Shown here piece by piece: positions 13,561 to 16,958 of a stretch of DNA of 16,958 bases. A model generated the notes under the pieces. The model made no database searches. It was not told the DNA's origin and saw only the letters and a list, made by a program, of their open reading frames with translations. The translations under genes were made by a program, and so were the position numbers. This DNA comes from Sporomusaceae bacterium (GTDB taxonomy: Bacteria > Bacillota_C > Negativicutes > Sporomusales_B > UBA7701). Location of the stretch: NCBI GenBank assembly GCA_022839045.1, contig JALHDI010000080.1, forward strand, positions 1 to 16,958, given 5' to 3'. Position 1 is the first letter of the stretch. Each line of letters opens with the position of its first letter.

Positions 13561-14423
13561 ACCCCGTCCGCCCCCCACGCCTCGCTCGCCAGGATATGGC
13601 CGATATCCATGAACGGGCAGCCGGTGCCGTACTGATTGAACACCAGCGGCCGGCGGCGGCTGTGCTGCAGCTTCAGCACCGACATGCGGGCCTTGGTCTC
13701 CGCCAGGTAGCTCTCCAGCCCCGCCACCTCTTCCTTCGTGAACCGCCGCGTCTTGGGATGAAGCTCGCCGGTCTCGTAAAACCTGCGCGGCACATCGCCG
13801 CACAGCGCCGGATAATGCTCGTAAAGCTCGCCGTTGCCCTCGCGGGCCCGCCACCTTGCCACGTCCCACAGCTCGTCGCGCAGCCGGGCGCGCTCCACCC
13901 CGGGCGACGTCCTCACCTTCGCCCAGTCCACGATCATCGCGCTGATCGTCTCCAGCTTGCCCGCGATGCCCGGGTGGCGGTAGCGGTAATCATAGCCGGC
14001 CGTCATATCCGCCTTCTCCTTCCGGGTGCGGGTCGGATCGGGCACATACTCCCGCCGCTCGACGAAACACACCACCTCCTCCACCGTCGTGCCGGGGCCG
14101 AAACCGGCGTCGAAACCCAACTCGGCCGCTAGCTCCCGCCTTACGGCCATGCCGCCGATGCCGATGCGCGTCTTCGCGCGCAGGCCCGCCGCGTCGGCCA
14201 GATCGATGAAGCGGGCCAGCAGCTCCGCCACGCCGTAGCCCAGCGTGCGGCTGACGAGCAGCGTCCGGGCCTCCTGCCTCAGCGTCTGGCTCACGATCTC
14301 CTCCGGCGTCAGGTCGGGCGGCAGCAGCACCGTCTCGTGCCCCGCCTGCTCCAGCCCGCGGGCGATCATCTTCAAACCGATATCATGCACCGGGTCGAGC
14401 GGCGCCAACAGCACCTTGCTCAC
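13497..14423 (-). CDS. Adenosylcobalamin-dependent mutase, B12-binding (S-like) N-terminal part, before the frameshift
   Basis: The first 130 or so residues form a Rossmann B12-binding domain like glutamate mutase subunit S: LAPLDPVHDIGLKMIARGLEQAG with the cobalt-ligand candidate His13 and Gly16, then LLPPDLTPEEIV, LLVSRTLGYG, IGIGGMAVRRELAAELG and FGPGTTVEEVV. A linker and the start of the catalytic barrel follow (QYGTGCPFMDIGHILASEAWGADGV). True coding ends near 13561; the last residues to 13497 are read out of frame after the G tract. In glutamate mutase S and E are usually separate; here S precedes E in one chain, about 597 residues once repaired, against about 620 for S plus E. Start GTG 14423 overlaps the stop of the preceding small gene (GTGA), so translation is coupled. 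Confidence 0.78.
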   Translation of the reverse strand: MSKVLLAPLDPVHDIGLKMIARGLEQAGHETVLLPPDLTPEEIVSQTLRQEARTLLVSRTLGYGVAELLARFIDLADAAGLRAKTRIGIGGMAVRRELAAELGFDAGFGPGTTVEEVVCFVERREYVPDPTRTRKEKADMTAGYDYRYRHPGIAGKLETISAMIVDWAKVRTSPGVERARLRDELWDVARWRAREGNGELYEHYPALCGDVPRRFYETGELHPKTRRFTKEEVAGLESYLAETKARMSVLKLQHSRRRPLVFNQYGTGCPFMDIGHILASEAWGADGVGGRGRRGSWTGSSPTRRTGR

Positions 14424-14668
14424 ACGCCCGCCTCCCCGCCCGCCTCGCCCAGCAGCCAGCGGTACCTGTCGGCCGGGCGGTAAACGTACGCGCGTCCCCG
14501 CACTCTTACCCCCGGCCCCTCGAACTGGGCAAAAACCACATCCACATCCTTGAACCCGAACTCCTTCAGCAGGCCGAGCATATACTTACGGCCCGCCTCC
14601 TCGCTGCCGCAGACGAAAAACGTCTCCACATCGAGCGCGTCCATCACCCGTTCCAGGGCCTTATCCAT
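14420..14668 (-). CDS. Small protein, first gene of the mutase operon
   Basis: An 82-residue protein beginning MDKALERVMDALDVETFFVC and continuing with GSEEAGRKYMLGLLKEFGF and VVFAQFEGPGVRVRGRAYVYRP. I do not recognise it. It has mixed helix and strand character, two cysteines at most, and no membrane segment. The D-ornithine aminomutase small subunit OraS was considered but the sequence does not look alike. ATG 14668 follows AAGGAGG with good spacing; an in-frame start at 14686 has none. The stop TGA overlaps the GTG start of the mutase by four bases, so the two products are made in a fixed ratio, which suggests a partner or chaperone subunit of the mutase. Confidence 0.72.
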   Translation of the reverse strand: MDKALERVMDALDVETFFVCGSEEAGRKYMLGLLKEFGFKDVDVVFAQFEGPGVRVRGRAYVYRPADRYRWLLGEAGGEAGV

Positions 14669-14730
14669 GCCGATCCTCCTTCGCATAGCCTCGTGGCTAG
14701 TATTGGACGCCCTGCCAAGCTTTATACCGC

Positions 14731-14760
14731 CGAGGCGACGCTCCCCCGAACGTCGCCTCG
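14731..14760. other. Perfect 10-bp hairpin in the leader or promoter region of the mutase operon
   Basis: CGAGGCGACG (14731-14740) pairs exactly with CGTCGCCTCG (14751-14760) around a 10-base C-rich loop. It has no T run, so it is not an ordinary terminator. On the minus strand it is followed by GGCGGTATAAAG, where TATAAA could be a -10 without a clear -35. It could be an operator or an RNA hairpin in the leader. I see no recognisable cobalamin riboswitch between 14669 and 14864. Confidence 0.5.
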
Positions 14761-14803
14761 CCTTCTTTGCCTTCCGCCGTCCTTCAGGCGATCCAAAAAT
14801 GCC

Positions 14804-14845
14804 CGCAAAAAAACGCCCGGCAACCGCATTTTACGGTTGCCGGGC
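14804..14845 (-). terminator. Intrinsic terminator of the yitT-like gene
   Basis: GCCCGGCAACCG (14815-14826) pairs with CGGTTGCCGGGC (14834-14845) in a perfect 12-bp stem with a 7-base loop; on the minus strand it is followed by GTTTTTTTG. It lies 19 bases beyond the yitT stop codon and separates that gene from the mutase operon. Confidence 0.92.
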
Positions 14846-14864
14846 ATCCCCCGGGGCGTCCCTG

Positions 14865-15725
14865 TCAGTGGATCGCCTTCTTCTTTACCCTCCCGCCGAT
14901 GACATCGTGAACATCCTGAATCGTCACAAAAGCGTTCGGGTCGATATCGTCGATAATCGCCTTCAATTTGGCGATCTCCAGCCTGGTCACCACCGAATAC
15001 AGCACCTTCTTCGGCTCCTGGCTATAGCCGCCCTCCCCGTGCAGAATCGTCACGCCCCTTCCCAGCCTGACAAGAAGCATCTCCTTTATCTCGTCGGCGC
15101 AATCCGAGACGATCATGACCCCCTTCGACTCGTCGAGGCCCTCGATCGTAATATCGATAACCTTGAAAGCGACAAAGTAGGCCACCAGGGAATACATCGC
15201 CTTGTCCCAGGAAAACACCAGGCCGGCGCTGCCGAGGATGAACAAATTGAAAAACATGATGATCTCGCCCACGGAAAAACCGCTCTTCTTATCAAGGATA
15301 ATCGCCACGATCTCCGTCCCGTCCAGCGAACCGCCGTAGCGGATAATCAGCCCCACCCCGATGCCGACCAGAACCCCGCCGAACGTCGCCGCCAGGAAAA
15401 AATCCTGCGTCAGCTCCGGGATGGGATGGAAAACAGCCACCCAGCCCGACAGCGACACCACAGAAAACAGCGTCGCAAGGCAGAACGACTTGCCGATCTG
15501 CGTATAGCCGACATAAAGGAACGGCAAGTTCAGCAACACCAGGAGATAGCTCACGTTGATGCCGGAAATATGGCTCAGCAGAATCGAAACGCCGACGATG
15601 CCGCCGTCGATAATCTGATTGGGTATCAGAAAAAACTCCAGACCCGCCGCCGCCACCACCGAACCCAAAAACAGCAGCGCGTATTTCTTGACAAGCCTGA
15701 CAGCCGGATTCCCTTTTACGACCAT
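14865..15725 (-). CDS. YitT family membrane protein (DUF161 plus DUF2179)
   Basis: A 286-residue integral membrane protein. About five hydrophobic segments are visible: KYALLFLGSVVAAAGLEFFL, IIDGGIVGVSILL, YLLVLLNLPFLYVGY, FFLAATFGGVLVGIGVGLII and the IIMFFNLFILGSAGLVF to YSLVAYFVAFKVI region. The soluble C-terminus (GVMIVSDCADEIKEML, ILHGEGGYSQEPKKVLYSVV, AFVTIQDVHDVIGG) is the DUF2179 domain. Typical markers are IPNQIIDGGIVGVSI and RYGGSLDGTEI. The transported substrate of the family is not generally known. ATG 15725 follows AAGGGAG. It has its own promoter at 15802-15831, a possible leader terminator and a strong terminator downstream, so it is transcribed alone. Confidence 0.92.
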   Translation of the reverse strand: MVVKGNPAVRLVKKYALLFLGSVVAAAGLEFFLIPNQIIDGGIVGVSILLSHISGINVSYLLVLLNLPFLYVGYTQIGKSFCLATLFSVVSLSGWVAVFHPIPELTQDFFLAATFGGVLVGIGVGLIIRYGGSLDGTEIVAIILDKKSGFSVGEIIMFFNLFILGSAGLVFSWDKAMYSLVAYFVAFKVIDITIEGLDESKGVMIVSDCADEIKEMLLVRLGRGVTILHGEGGYSQEPKKVLYSVVTRLEIAKLKAIIDDIDPNAFVTIQDVHDVIGGRVKKKAIH

Positions 15726-15747
15726 CTTTTGCTCCCTTCACGAAAAT

Positions 15748-15767
15748 AAAAAAAGGAGACCGTCTCC
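15748..15767 (-). terminator. Possible leader terminator (attenuator) before yitT
   Basis: On the minus strand GGAGA-CGG-TCTCC (15755-15767) is followed by seven T residues (15748-15754), directly before the yitT ribosome-binding site and downstream of the promoter at 15802-15831. The stem is only 5 bp, so it would be a weak terminator. No other gene upstream needs it because gdhA has its own terminator at 15936-15965. Confidence 0.4.
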
Positions 15768-15801
15768 CAGCCCCCTCCCGCATCCTTGCCTTAGCACTCT
15801 A

Positions 15802-15831
15802 ATAATACCCAATTACCGGCGGATCTGTCAA
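15802..15831 (-). promoter_or_regulatory. Sigma-A promoter of the yitT-like gene
   Basis: On the minus strand a perfect TTGACA (complement of 15826-15831) and TATTAT (complement of 15802-15807) are separated by 18 bases. Transcription would start near 15795, giving a leader of about 70 bases before ATG 15725. Confidence 0.78.
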
Positions 15832-15860
15832 GTTCGCCCAAGACCCGGCGGCTTCCCTCC

Positions 15861-15916
15861 CCGGCCGCTAGCCGGCCCTATCCCCCCGCGGCCGATACCC
15901 CGTATTATCCGCGGGG
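15861..15916. repeat. Two GC-rich inverted repeats between yitT and gdhA
   Basis: CCGGC/GCCGG (15861-15865 with 15871-15875) and CCCCGCGG/CCGCGGGG (15884-15891 with 15909-15916, loop 17 bases) follow one another between the gdhA terminator and the yitT promoter. Neither has a T run. Their role is unknown; the second could be a regulator site or a remnant of another terminator. Confidence 0.4.
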
Positions 15917-15928
15917 ATTCTGATAGAC

Positions 15929-15965
15929 CAAAAAACTCCCCGTCGCGCGCGGCGCGGACGGGGAG
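15929..15965 (-). terminator. Intrinsic terminator of gdhA
   Basis: CTCCCCGTC (15936-15944) pairs with GACGGGGAG (15957-15965), with a GC-rich 12-base apex. On the minus strand the stem is followed by TTTTTTGG. It lies about 48 bases beyond the gdhA stop codon. Confidence 0.88.
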
Positions 15966-16012
15966 CCTTCTTACAAGCATATCCTGTTACCGCCCAAGGC
16001 GGGACTTACCTG

Positions 16013-16958
<946 letters not shown>

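Noticed and set aside
12625..14423. Identification of the mutase as lysine 5,6-aminomutase (KamD/KamE) or D-ornithine aminomutase (OraE)
   Set aside because: In OraE the B12 domain is C-terminal and carries the PLP lysine; here the B12 domain is N-terminal without that lysine, and the barrel motifs resemble glutamate mutase E more closely.
14669..14864. Cobalamin riboswitch upstream of the mutase operon
   Set aside because: I looked for the usual B12-box and conserved cores and found only a simple perfect hairpin and the yitT terminator.

Overview
The window looks like a chromosomal piece of a GC-rich anaerobic Firmicute. An electron-transfer flavoprotein, a glutamate dehydrogenase, a YitT transporter-like protein, a LarA-type enzyme and a B12-dependent mutase operon would fit the Sporomusaceae/Negativicutes, but that placement is inference and no rRNA or other marker gene is present. 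Most genes are on the minus strand and GC-rich. The exception is an AT-rich island at about 1400-3115.

Layout. 1-220: 5' part of etfB (minus). 221-556: divergent regulatory region with a perfect 24-bp palindrome and a good promoter for a small SAM methyltransferase (557-1129, plus). 1130-1400: a terminator followed by a run of GC-rich hairpins with no gene. 1400-3115: AT-rich island with one TPR-DUF2971 gene that is split by an apparent +1 frameshift. 3128-3877: sirtuin (minus). 3946-4070: first copy of a long structured repeat. 4077-6366: pdxA2-like then larA-like operon (minus). 6486-7427: metallophosphoesterase and DUF2164 genes (plus), behind a near-consensus promoter. 7434-8555: P-loop NTPase (minus). 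8707-10008: FAD oxidoreductase (minus). 10041-10160: second copy of the repeat. 10162-14668: a five-gene minus-strand operon. 14865-15725: YitT-family membrane protein with its own promoter and a possible leader terminator. 16013-16958: 3' two-thirds of gdhA.

The most interesting part is 14668 down to 7434. In transcription order it encodes a small unknown protein (82 aa), an adenosylcobalamin mutase resembling glutamate mutase with the B12-binding (S) domain fused in front of the TIM-barrel (E) domain, an unknown 149-aa protein, a RidA-type enamine/imine deaminase, a fold-type-I PLP enzyme, a TrmFO/GidA-like FAD enzyme with a Cys cluster, and a SIMIBI-type P-loop protein that may be a mutase reactivase. 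I infer an amino-acid rearrangement and deamination pathway of unknown substrate. The mutase reading frame is broken at a 7-base G tract (C7 on the plus strand, 13554-13560). One extra G restores a protein of about 597 residues, close to glutamate mutase S plus E.

The second notable signal is the pair of 120-125 bp repeats at 3946-4070 and 10041-10160. Both lie a few bases after the stop codon of a minus-strand gene. They share fixed sequence blocks, while the stem sequences between the blocks differ and still pair, which argues that the folded form is selected.
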